DNA from: an uncultured Eubacteriales bacterium
GTDB lineage: Bacteria > Bacillota > Clostridia > Monoglobales > UMGS1388
NCBI GenBank assembly: GCA_900551345.1
Contig: URVP01000098.1
Location: forward strand, 1-5,874
Direction: 5' to 3'
DNA: 5,874 bases
Every line of letters starts with the position of its first letter. The first letter of the stretch is position 1. The position numbers were made by a program, and so were the translations under genes. The notes beneath the pieces were generated by a model that was not told the DNA's origin, did not search any database, and was given only the letters and a program-made list of their open reading frames with translations. This document shows positions 1-5,874 of the stretch, piece by piece.

Positions 1-1089
1 TACATAATATATGAACAACCATGTGGCCATTCCCGATAGATTTTTACCCAGCAGTTTTTGCTTAAGCATGGAATAGGCACAAAAACCATTGGCCTGAGTA
101 TTGGGCTTGTCGGTATAACTGCCGGTATCTGCATCACGAATAACTCCGTATTCGCTTGGAGGATTGGTTAAAGCATGAGCAAAAGATGCAGGATGAGATG
201 CATAATATCCTATGATGTCGGCATAATTAATGTCCTGATAAAACCGATTTTTTAAATCATATTTTTCTGCAATTTCAGCAGAATAAGGTACTCCTTTCAG
301 CTCGTCCAGGCTTTCATTTAACCCGATTTCAGTTACACTGTCATAATTGCATATTCCGTAAAATACAGAATTATAGAGATTTCGGCTGCGGTCGGCAGGC
401 ACATAGGTATACATAAACACAACGGACAGGACGATTATAACCGTTCCGCATATAATGGACGAAGGCTTTTTGTCCATGTTCCAAAAAAGGATTACCGCCG
501 CGCCCAAAATGACGGCAATAACAGCCGTCATAAAATTCACCGCAGCAAATGCCATGCCGCACAAAGCGATGAAAATTCCCCTAATCCATGTTATGCCGCC
601 GTTTTTGTGTGCATCAAGCAAAAGCCCGATAAAAAGCATCAAAACCGAGAATATAAATGGTTCTTGGTATATTGACATAAAATAGCAAGTGTACGAAAAG
701 TCACAAAATATTAAAAGAGGAACTATTATTGAGGCAATGCTTACAAACACGCTGTTTTTGGATATATTTTTTATTATAAGATAAAGCCCTGCAAGGAACA
801 AAACTGAATATATCAAAAACAGTATTTTAACTGAAAACGGATCGGATATTTTTTTAACTCCGTATATTAAAAGCTCAAATGAACTTGACGGCTTGTCGCC
901 TTGTAACTCATTGTATTCCGTTTTCAAAAGTCCGTCTGCGGACGGGGAAGGCTCAATGCCCATACGGGTTAAAAGCTGGGATGAGGAACCGTTGTCACTT
1001 ACGCCCATGGGAGTTATATATATGACCGCCAGTACGATTATTGCCGCAAAAATCAAGATTAGTTCAGGTCTTGAAAGTATTTTTTTCAT
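1..1089 (-). CDS. Multi-pass membrane protein, partial (C-terminus beyond window); resembles WsfD-type glycan hexose transferases
   Basis: The minus strand is open for 363 codons from an ATG at 1089 to the window edge, with no stop, so the C-terminus is missing. A ribosome binding site (AAAGG) lies 10 bases before the ATG. Hydrophobic segments are visible at about residues 10-27, 87-107, 113-129, 137-158, 170-203 and 211-230. A polar, probably extracytoplasmic stretch of about 125 residues follows, and another hydrophobic segment begins at the cut end. The short loop after the third segment has the pattern Y-x-E-P (residues 141-144), and the first part of the large polar domain has N-S-V-F-Y-G (240-245) followed by an E-I-G-L motif near 254. 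From memory these patterns resemble the Bacillota family annotated as glycan biosynthesis hexose transferase WsfD; this is family resemblance, not proof. It follows the VanW-like gene after 42 bases on the same strand, so co-transcription is likely. A role in surface glycan assembly is inferred. It could instead be another polytopic GT-C-like or uncharacterised membrane protein. Confidence 0.75.
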   Translation of the reverse strand, partial: MKKILSRPELILIFAAIIVLAVIYITPMGVSDNGSSSQLLTRMGIEPSPSADGLLKTEYNELQGDKPSSSFELLIYGVKKISDPFSVKILFLIYSVLFLAGLYLIIKNISKNSVFVSIASIIVPLLIFCDFSYTCYFMSIYQEPFIFSVLMLFIGLLLDAHKNGGITWIRGIFIALCGMAFAAVNFMTAVIAVILGAAVILFWNMDKKPSSIICGTVIIVLSVVFMYTYVPADRSRNLYNSVFYGICNYDSVTEIGLNESLDELKGVPYSAEIAEKYDLKNRFYQDINYADIIGYYASHPASFAHALTNPPSEYGVIRDADTGSYTDKPNTQANGFCAYSMLKQKLLGKNLSGMATWLFIYYV

Positions 1090-1131
1090 TTGAAAATTCG
1101 CCTTTCACAATTATAATAATTTTTTTATGCG

Positions 1132-2811
1132 TCAGCTTTGAGGTACAACTTCAACTGGTGTGTCAACCACAGGATTTTCCGTCTGAGCATCGCCGGTTTC
1201 CGGCTGGGGCTGGGGCTGAGGCTCAGGCTGAGGAGGCACTCGGATTATTTTATTTTCAGGCTGATATGTGCTAGTGTGCAGTTTTTTTCTTGACTGTTCC
1301 ACGCCGTTTATATACACAACCTTATAAGTCTCAACAGTAGATCCGTTTATGCCGTTTCTTACTACAGTAGGCTTGGTAACCGAAGAGTCGGTTATTGTTT
1401 CTTCCTGATAATTCTTGGTTGCAACGGTCTTTGTATATATTTCAACCTTTTTTGTCTCATCCTTTTCAAAACCCGCTATACTTACCGTAAGAGCTCCGCC
1501 GGTTTCCGAAGCCTTTATCATAATCGGCTTATTTGTATCGTTTACAAAGCAGAAATCCAGCGTTCCGTATGAAACGGTAGCGTCCATACCCCGAGGCACA
1601 TAGGAAACGGGCAAAGAGTGATTATAACGCTGTGTAACCTTAAGGTCAGAATAAAGCACCGCAACATAAAGAGTTGAAGAAACCTGGCATATTCCGCCGC
1701 CAACCTCCTGTATAACATCGCTGCCTGAATATGCGTCAGCATAGTCAAAGCCTGCTTCTATGGTTCTTTTGCCCACCACTCGGTTATAGGAAAATTCATC
1801 ACCCGGCATCATTATAAAACCGTTGATTTTCTCTGCTGCTTTGCGAATATTATTGGTACGGCCTCTTACTCCACTGTTAAAATATGTAGTATGGGACGCA
1901 AGAGTTACAGAAAATGCCTGCTGTTTTAACTGCTGCTTATTAACCTGTGCAGGAACGGGCGTAAACGGAAGGGTAACGACTCCGCCCTTTTCAACCGCCG
2001 CCACAAGTGAATTTCTGTCAATATCTATTCCGTTAATTTCATCGATAAATTCAAGAGTTCCGTTCTCAAAAGACATTTTGGCATCCACAGGGTCACGAAC
2101 AATAAGGTTATACAAAAGTTCTGCGCTGTCCTTAGCATTGGGAGTATCGGTAAATATTATCTCAAGCTTACCGAATTTACCCGTATTCACACAAGTTTCA
2201 AAGCTTTTTATAACCTTGTCTGTATCAACCGTGTATTTTGCTTTGTCTGTATTTACGGTAACTTCGTTTTTGTCATAATCAAAGCTTATAACACCCTCCG
2301 CTTCAAGCAGAGAGCTTCCGAAATAAGAAACATCCGAAAAAAGAATGTTTTCATCAATAGTCATGGTCAGAGGTATAACCTCTTTGCCGCCTTTATTTAG
2401 ATTTCTTACTTCAAAATATCTTTTAAACACATTTCCGTCACGGCCGGTTTGCATTGCCTTTTTTGCAAGTGCTTCAAAGTCAGGCGTAGGATTTAAAGTG
2501 CTGATATTTACATCATAAGTTTTATCCTCATATGTAAGGGTAACTGTTTTGCCTTGTATATAATCGGGAAAACCTTTTTCTATGGCCTTGGCCGCTTCTT
2601 TTTCTGTCATGCCCCCTACATTTACACTGCCTACATATACATTTTCGTATATATTCTCATCCGCCAGAGTTGTTATCATATGATTGGCAAAAACACCTGC
2701 TGATACACAGATAATGACTATTGCTGCAACGCATATGGTTATTAAACGCCTTTTGGTACGAAACCGCATACGCTTTTTGCGAGGTCTGTTGGTCTCCTGT
2801 GACAATTCCAT
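1132..2811 (-). CDS. VanW-family membrane-anchored protein with putative peptidoglycan-binding and G5-like domains
   Basis: The protein has 559 residues counted from the ATG at 2811. An in-frame TTG seven codons upstream (2832) is possible, but the AAAGGA site at about 2823-2828 sits correctly only for the ATG. A basic N-terminus (R/K-rich, about residues 9-22) precedes one hydrophobic helix (about 23-42), so the rest is probably outside the cell, held by an uncleaved signal anchor. Two regions (about 54-160 and 170-290) look like the putative peptidoglycan-binding type 4 fold that usually precedes VanW. The VanW domain covers about 301-435 and contains the signature GGGICQVSSTLY (371-382). 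A G5-like domain follows at about 454-524, ending in the typical S-T-Y-x-P motif. A Pro/Gln/Glu tail (527-538) and an acidic-hydrophobic C-terminus finish the protein. The biochemical role of VanW is unknown; it was named from some vancomycin-resistance clusters, but such proteins are widespread in Clostridia and do not indicate resistance. It lies 25 bases after gatD, in the same probable operon. Confidence 0.92.
   Translation of the reverse strand: MELSQETNRPRKKRMRFRTKRRLITICVAAIVIICVSAGVFANHMITTLADENIYENVYVGSVNVGGMTEKEAAKAIEKGFPDYIQGKTVTLTYEDKTYDVNISTLNPTPDFEALAKKAMQTGRDGNVFKRYFEVRNLNKGGKEVIPLTMTIDENILFSDVSYFGSSLLEAEGVISFDYDKNEVTVNTDKAKYTVDTDKVIKSFETCVNTGKFGKLEIIFTDTPNAKDSAELLYNLIVRDPVDAKMSFENGTLEFIDEINGIDIDRNSLVAAVEKGGVVTLPFTPVPAQVNKQQLKQQAFSVTLASHTTYFNSGVRGRTNNIRKAAEKINGFIMMPGDEFSYNRVVGKRTIEAGFDYADAYSGSDVIQEVGGGICQVSSTLYVAVLYSDLKVTQRYNHSLPVSYVPRGMDATVSYGTLDFCFVNDTNKPIMIKASETGGALTVSIAGFEKDETKKVEIYTKTVATKNYQEETITDSSVTKPTVVRNGINGSTVETYKVVYINGVEQSRKKLHTSTYQPENKIIRVPPQPEPQPQPQPETGDAQTENPVVDTPVEVVPQS
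1198..1233 (-). repeat. Six-base tandem repeat encoding a Pro-Gln/Glu tail
   Basis: Twelve codons near the end of the VanW-like gene form six degenerate copies of a CCN-SAR hexamer, giving Pro alternating with Gln or Glu. The copies differ mainly at third positions and at the Gln/Glu choice. Such a tail is a plausible flexible spacer or wall-spanning segment. Gain or loss of a six-base unit would keep the reading frame. Confidence 0.8.
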
Positions 2812-2836
2812 TATAAAGTCATTTCCTTTCAAAGAA

Positions 2837-3553
2837 TTATTTTACAAATCTGTTTACCATATAATTATTTGCCGCAAGCTCCAAGGTGTCATCAAGAGGT
2901 TCCAGAACAAATTCCCCGTCCTTATTTTTTAATGCCGCACTTAAAATTCTGTCGCAAAGCTGAGGATTTTTTGGCAGAACGGGTCCGTGAAGATATGTCC
3001 CCACAGTATTTTTATATATAACTCCCTCTTTTTTGTCTATATCGTTATTTCCATAACCGAAAATTACTTCTCCCAGGGGCTGATGGCTGCCGATATATGT
3101 TCTGCCGCCGTGATTTTCAAACCCTACAACGGGAGTTTCGGAAAAATCAGTCTTTATACCGATGTTGCCGATAAGTCTGCCCTTGCCCGACTCGGTATAT
3201 ATATCCAAAATGCCCAGACCTTCCACCCTTTCGCCGTTCATTTGATAATAGTGACCCAAAAGCTGATATCCGCCGCATACGGCAAGTACCGCTCCGCCGT
3301 TTTCAACATATTCGGAAAAAGGTTTTTTAAGACGCATAAGGCTGTTGCAGACCAAAAGCTGTTCTCTGTCGGACCCTCCGCCCAGAAAGACGATGTCCGC
3401 CTGAGAAAAGTCTACCTCTTCTTCTATTGTATATTCTCTTACCTCGGCTTCAATGCCTCTCCACTCAAGCCGTTTTACAAGGGAAGCAATATTTCCCCTG
3501 TCTCCATAGAGGTTTAAAAGGTCGGGATACAGATGAGCAATATTTATCTTCAC
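2837..3553 (-). CDS. gatD: Lipid II isoglutaminyl synthase, glutamine amidotransferase subunit GatD
   Basis: GatD hydrolyses glutamine and passes ammonia to MurT, which amidates the alpha-carboxyl of D-Glu in lipid II to give D-isoglutamine; the complex acts in the cytoplasm on the membrane-bound precursor. The 238-residue length matches the family (about 240). It is a class I, CobB/CobQ-like amidotransferase domain over nearly its whole length. The nucleophile is Cys93 in A-V-C-G-G-Y-Q, and the catalytic His is 189 in Y-L-H-G-P; an Arg near 126 (G-K-G-R-L-I-G-N) is a candidate for the glutamine-binding Arg known in Staphylococcus aureus GatD. The N-terminus L-Y-P-D-L-L-N-L-Y-G-D-R-G-N is characteristic of this family. 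The start is GTG at 3553, overlapping the murT stop by 4 bases (GTGA), with AAAGGAG about 10 bases upstream, so translation is probably coupled to murT. A cobyric acid synthase role is less likely given the short length and the murT partner. Confidence 0.95.
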   Translation of the reverse strand: MKINIAHLYPDLLNLYGDRGNIASLVKRLEWRGIEAEVREYTIEEEVDFSQADIVFLGGGSDREQLLVCNSLMRLKKPFSEYVENGGAVLAVCGGYQLLGHYYQMNGERVEGLGILDIYTESGKGRLIGNIGIKTDFSETPVVGFENHGGRTYIGSHQPLGEVIFGYGNNDIDKKEGVIYKNTVGTYLHGPVLPKNPQLCDRILSAALKNKDGEFVLEPLDDTLELAANNYMVNRFVK

Positions 3554-4896
3554 TTTTTATCCGCTCCTTTCGCCTCTTCTTCCAGTCGTTTTAAAATGTT
3601 TTGAGTAGAAAACAGAGCGGTGTAATTTACAAGCACATACAAAACGGGAGAATCGGTTTTAAGCATCTCTCTTATGCCTTGCTCAACCGAGCCGAACTCC
3701 TTTATGCTGCTTACATCAAAGCCGCCGTATTTATATCGTACCATCAGGTCGTTGTGTCTTATACCTGCCGATCCGCAATTTGCCATTCTGCCCTTCATTC
3801 GCTCAAAATCCACATCCCAGATCCATGATATGTCACGGCCGTCCTGGGCGTTGTCGTTAAGAACAAAAAGCATATCTTTTTTTCTGGGGTCTTCCAGCAT
3901 TGTGGTAATCGCCTGATTGAACCCCGCAGGATTTTTTGAAAGGTTAAACACAACATCCTTACCTATATAAAAACTTTCCATTCTTCCTATCTGGGGTTTA
4001 TACGCGCCGAGCACACGGTTAATGTTATCCGTCTTTATACCCATAAGCTTAGCGGCACCGTATGCGGCAAGTATGTTATAAATATTATAATATCCTCGGT
4101 AGTTAACGCTTATGCGTGTATTGTTTACAGTAAATTCAATTCCCTTTTCCAGTCTTACATCACTTGCTTCAAATTCTGCCCGGGGGCGTTGAAATCCGCA
4201 CTTACTGCACCGGTATTTACCAAGCTGGCTGTAATGATAATATTCATATTCCAACTCATTTCCGCATTCTTTACAAAAGCGTCCTTCTTTAATCTCGGCA
4301 CATTCCTCGCCAAGCACCTTTTCCCCCACTCCGTAAAAATGGCATTTATGCCCTTTTCCGAACCATGCAACAAGGGGGTCGTCTGCATTTAAAACAAGCT
4401 GTATATCCGGGTGCATATCAAGAGCTTTTTTAACTGCATTCATGGTTATGTCTATTTCTCCGTAACGGTCAAGCTGATCACGGAAGAAATTGGTAATTAT
4501 CATATATCCGGGCTTTAATTGCTTGAACACATGCTGTGCAGACACTTCATCTATCTCTATCGCCGCATATTCCGCCTTGATTTTGCCGAAAATATTTGCA
4601 GAGTCAACAAAAGCCGTGGCAACACCCATTATCATATTGGCACCTACATTGTTGCACACCGCTTTTTTCCCTTCGGAAGTAATCATTGAATAAAGCAGGT
4701 TGTTGGTGGTGGTTTTACCGTTGGTACCGCACACAGCCACAATATGCTCGGACGGTATCTGGGACGAAAGTCTTTTTATGATGTCAGGGCATATTTTAAG
4801 AGCCACAGCACCGGGCGTTGACGACCCTTTTTTGCCTGCTATTTTTCCGATTATTATTAAAATTTTAGTTATCCAAATTGCCAGGAGTTTTCTCAA
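3550..4896 (-). CDS. murT: Lipid II isoglutaminyl synthase, Mur ligase-like subunit MurT
   Basis: MurT is the ATP-dependent subunit of the MurT-GatD complex; it activates the D-Glu carboxyl of lipid II, which is then amidated with ammonia from GatD. With the TTG start the protein has 448 residues, close to S. aureus MurT (about 437). It opens with a short hydrophobic segment (about residues 3-18) typical of MurT. The Mur-ligase P-loop GTNGKTTT is at 57-64, and the central domain has F-R-D-Q-L-D-R-Y-G at about 138-146. A Cys4 zinc-ribbon insert has Cys at 208, 211, 230 and 233. The C-terminal MurT domain (DUF1727 type) holds N-L-S-K-N-P-A-G-F (318-326) and NDNAQDGRDISWIWD (347-361); an Asp of this region is expected to complete the GatD triad. 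TTG at 4896 is chosen because GGAGGGGG lies just upstream (8 bases from the GGAGG core) and because extending to 5058 would put the promoter and its -35 box inside the gene. Confidence 0.95.
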   Translation of the reverse strand: MRKLLAIWITKILIIIGKIAGKKGSSTPGAVALKICPDIIKRLSSQIPSEHIVAVCGTNGKTTTNNLLYSMITSEGKKAVCNNVGANMIMGVATAFVDSANIFGKIKAEYAAIEIDEVSAQHVFKQLKPGYMIITNFFRDQLDRYGEIDITMNAVKKALDMHPDIQLVLNADDPLVAWFGKGHKCHFYGVGEKVLGEECAEIKEGRFCKECGNELEYEYYHYSQLGKYRCSKCGFQRPRAEFEASDVRLEKGIEFTVNNTRISVNYRGYYNIYNILAAYGAAKLMGIKTDNINRVLGAYKPQIGRMESFYIGKDVVFNLSKNPAGFNQAITTMLEDPRKKDMLFVLNDNAQDGRDISWIWDVDFERMKGRMANCGSAGIRHNDLMVRYKYGGFDVSSIKEFGSVEQGIREMLKTDSPVLYVLVNYTALFSTQNILKRLEEEAKGADKK

Positions 4897-4901
4897 AAGT
4901 T

Positions 4902-4909
4902 CCCCCTCC
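4902..4909 (-). promoter_or_regulatory. Ribosome binding site that decides the murT TTG start
   Basis: The minus strand reads GGAGGGGG. The GGAGG core ends 8 bases before the TTG at 4896, ideal spacing. No comparable site precedes the longer in-frame starts at 5058 or 4971, so this site fixes the N-terminus of MurT. Confidence 0.88.
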
Positions 4910-4947
4910 GTTTTTTCTTTTGTTATGTGTAAGTCATCTGTTTTATC

Positions 4948-4976
4948 ATTATATACTACTTGCAGCCCCATGTCAA
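4948..4976 (-). promoter_or_regulatory. Consensus sigma-A promoter of the murT-gatD-vanW-like unit
   Basis: On the minus strand the -35 box TTGACA (4971-4976) and the -10 box TATAAT (4948-4953) both match the consensus exactly and are separated by 17 bases. Transcription should start near 4941, giving a leader of about 45 bases before the murT TTG. Strong constitutive expression is inferred; I see no terminator-like hairpin in the leader. Confidence 0.88.
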
Positions 4977-4988
4977 TTATGATATACT
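4960..4988 (+). promoter_or_regulatory. Candidate extended -10 promoter for the RNase M5-like gene, interlocked with the murT promoter
   Basis: On the plus strand TTGCAG (4960-4965) is followed after 17 bases by TATACT (4983-4988). TATACT is preceded by TGA (4980-4982), an extended -10 (TGn). The -35 match is poor (TTG only), which an extended -10 can offset. Transcription would start near 4995, leaving a leader of about 55 bases. The -35 box of the opposing murT promoter falls within this spacer. Confidence 0.5.
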
Positions 4989-5049
4989 GATTTAAAAGTA
5001 AAAATCCATTGTAAAAATTAGTTAAATCATGCTGAAAGAGTGATAAAGA

Positions 5050-5640
5050 TTGCTGCACATAAAAGAGGCTATTTTGGTAGAGGGATTATACGACAAACAG
5101 CGGCTTAAAAATATGGTAGATACATGTATTATAACCACCGACGGATTCGCCGTATATAAGGATAAAGAAAAGATGGCTCTTATACGCCGTATGGCACAGG
5201 AAAGAGGGCTTATAATACTCACCGATTCCGACTCTGCCGGCAGAAGAATACGAAATTATATAAAGGGAAGCACGGCAGGTCTAAACATAAAACATGCATA
5301 TATTCCCCAGATTGAGGGCAAGGAAAAACGCAAAGAAAAACCCGGAGCGGAAGGGATTTTGGGAGTAGAAGGAATGAGCGAAGAAACCCTTGCCGCAGTG
5401 CTTGAAAAAGCGGGGTGCATGCCTTGGCAAGGAGAAAAACGCACGGAAATTACAAAGCGTCATCTTTTTGAAGACGGTCTTACAGGAGGCAGCGGCAGCG
5501 CAGAAAAGCGGCGTATACTCTTGAAGCATCTGAATTTTCCGCAAAATATTTCAAGTAACGCACTTTTGGAAATTCTCAATGCATTTTTTTCACTTGAAGA
5601 ATACAGGGCTGTTTTAAAAAATTTGAAAATTATTGATTGA
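5050..5640 (+). CDS. rnmV: RNase M5-like Toprim protein with C-terminal DUF4093-type domain
   Basis: This 196-residue cytoplasmic protein begins with a Toprim domain (about residues 5-90). The catalytic glutamate is Glu11 in I-L-V-E-G, and the metal-binding acidic pair is Asp59 and Asp61 in L-T-D-S-D-S-A-G (57-64); H-A-Y-I-P (82-86) and G-V-E-G-M (105-109) are further family motifs. RNase M5 matures the 5S rRNA precursor in Bacillus subtilis. The C-terminal part (about 120-196) is predicted mostly helical and fits the DUF4093 region found with this Toprim domain in Clostridia. The start is TTG at 5050: an in-frame TAA ends at 5046, the next ATG (codon 22) would remove the catalytic Glu, and an AAAGAG site lies 9 bases upstream. 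The usual neighbour rsmA (ksgA) is not seen downstream. 5S rRNA processing by this clostridial subtype is inferred, so the symbol is tentative. Confidence 0.87.
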   Translation: MLHIKEAILVEGLYDKQRLKNMVDTCIITTDGFAVYKDKEKMALIRRMAQERGLIILTDSDSAGRRIRNYIKGSTAGLNIKHAYIPQIEGKEKRKEKPGAEGILGVEGMSEETLAAVLEKAGCMPWQGEKRTEITKRHLFEDGLTGGSGSAEKRRILLKHLNFPQNISSNALLEILNAFFSLEEYRAVLKNLKIID

Positions 5641-5695
5641 TTTGAAAAACTTTGTTATTAACACCTTATTTTCACAAATTAAAAACTGCATACCG

Positions 5696-5752
5696 CCTCT
5701 CTTTTTTGCTGAAAATAATCATGAATAAAACAGCAAAAAGAGGGGATTTTTT
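5696..5752 (+). terminator. Hairpin with T-tract: probable rho-independent terminator of the Toprim gene, touching the next start codon
   Basis: The arm 5696-5711 pairs with 5731-5745 over 15 base pairs, with one bulged T (about 5702) and one G-U pair; the loop is 19 bases (5712-5730). A6746-type spacing is absent: one A (5746) then six T (5747-5752) follow the stem, the usual terminator layout. It lies 55 bases after the stop of the Toprim gene. The 3' arm also contains the lipoprotein ribosome binding site, so it may act as an attenuator or translational switch instead of, or as well as, a simple terminator. Confidence 0.72.
5739..5745 (+). promoter_or_regulatory. Ribosome binding site of the lipoprotein gene, located in the 3' arm of the hairpin
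   Basis: The bases AGGAG-like A-G-A-G-G-G-G (5739-5745) lie 7 bases before the ATG at 5753. All of them pair with the 5' arm when the hairpin forms, so folding would hide the site. Confidence 0.65.
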
Positions 5753-5874
5753 ATGAAAAATTTGTTTGCTCTAATAATAGTTCTTGCCATGCTGGCAGGA
5801 TGCACGCCGGGGCAAGATACGGACGAATATGTATCTCCTCCCCAAGACAGTTTGGAAGATGGGCAGTCAGAAAA
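5753..5874 (+). CDS. Lipoprotein, N-terminal part only (continues beyond window)
   Basis: From the ATG at 5753 the frame is open to the window edge (40 full codons). The first 16 residues form a lipoprotein signal peptide: Lys2, a hydrophobic run (about 4-15), and the lipobox L-A-G-C with Cys17 as the residue to be lipidated. What follows is an acidic, Pro/Gln/Asp-rich linker, typical of the stretch between the lipid anchor and a folded surface domain. The functional domain lies outside the window, so no function can be given; substrate-binding and many other surface proteins start this way. It lies 112 bases after the Toprim gene, with the hairpin in between, and no clear promoter of its own was found. 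Confidence 0.82.
   Translation, partial: MKNLFALIIVLAMLAGCTPGQDTDEYVSPPQDSLEDGQSE

Noticed and set aside
1110..1135. TATAAT on the minus strand (1110-1115) with CTGACG (1130-1135) as a promoter for the membrane protein
   Set aside because: The spacer is only 14 bases and the transcript would start within or beside the ribosome binding site, leaving no usable leader; the short AT-rich gap explains the match.
1823..2278. 151-codon open frame on the plus strand opposite the VanW-like gene
   Set aside because: Antisense shadow of the VanW-like coding region with no family motif and no convincing start signal.
1132..2811. Vancomycin resistance from the VanW domain
   Set aside because: No vanA/B-type ligase, vanH, vanX or VanRS-like regulator genes are present, and VanW-domain proteins are common in non-resistant Clostridia.
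2812..2832. TTG start at 2832 for the VanW-like protein, seven codons longer
   Set aside because: The AAAGGA site overlaps the extra codons and is placed for the ATG at 2811; nothing comparable precedes 2832.
2987..3517. 176-codon open frame on the plus strand opposite gatD
   Set aside because: It lies wholly within a confidently identified gene on the other strand, lacks recognisable motifs and is best explained as an antisense shadow.
4897..5058. N-terminal extension of MurT to an upstream start at 5058
   Set aside because: It has no ribosome binding site, would contain the consensus promoter, and its residues do not resemble MurT N-termini.
5641..5695. Promoter for the lipoprotein in the AT-rich gap, for example TTGAAA (5642-5647) or TTGTTA (5652-5657) with TATTTT (5667-5672)
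   Set aside because: No pairing gives both a good -10 box and a 16-18 base spacer, so I could not support a specific promoter.

Overview
The window suggests a low-to-mid GC Gram-positive bacterium, most likely a member of the Clostridia (Bacillota). The reasons are a MurT/GatD lipid II amidation pair, a VanW/G5 cell-surface protein, a Toprim protein of the RNase M5-like type with the C-terminal extension common in Clostridia, strong GGAGG-type ribosome binding sites, and three genes starting with TTG or GTG. I cannot name a genus from sequence alone.

Layout: two transcription units diverge from a 153-base intergenic region (4897-5049). Leftward, on the minus strand, lie four genes that are closely spaced or overlapping: murT (4896 to 3550), gatD (3553 to 2837, overlapping murT by 4 bases), a VanW/G5-domain membrane-anchored protein (2811 to 1132), and a multi-pass membrane protein (1089 to the window edge, C-terminus missing) that resembles glycan-assembly transferases. 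Rightward, on the plus strand, lie an RNase M5-like Toprim protein (5050-5640), a terminator-like hairpin (5696-5752), and the first 40 codons of a lipoprotein (from 5753, cut by the window edge).

How they work together: MurT and GatD form one enzyme that amidates D-glutamate in the lipid II stem peptide. The VanW-like protein carries putative peptidoglycan-binding domains, and the downstream membrane protein looks like part of a surface-glycan pathway. The leftward unit therefore reads as a cell-envelope operon driven by a textbook sigma-A promoter (TTGACA, 17 bases, TATAAT). That promoter lies inside the longest open reading of murT, so the longest start is wrong; the true start is a TTG behind a GGAGG site. 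The rightward gene probably acts in RNA processing (5S rRNA maturation by family analogy) and has a weaker candidate promoter that interlocks with the murT promoter.

I found no CRISPR array, tRNA, rRNA, insertion sequence, phage gene or defence system. I do not see strong evidence for a wholly new system. The points most worth a second look are the interlocked divergent promoters, the hairpin that appears to act as terminator while holding the lipoprotein ribosome binding site, and the linkage of VanW-like and glycan-transferase-like genes to murT-gatD. No stretch longer than 300 bases lacks a gene.
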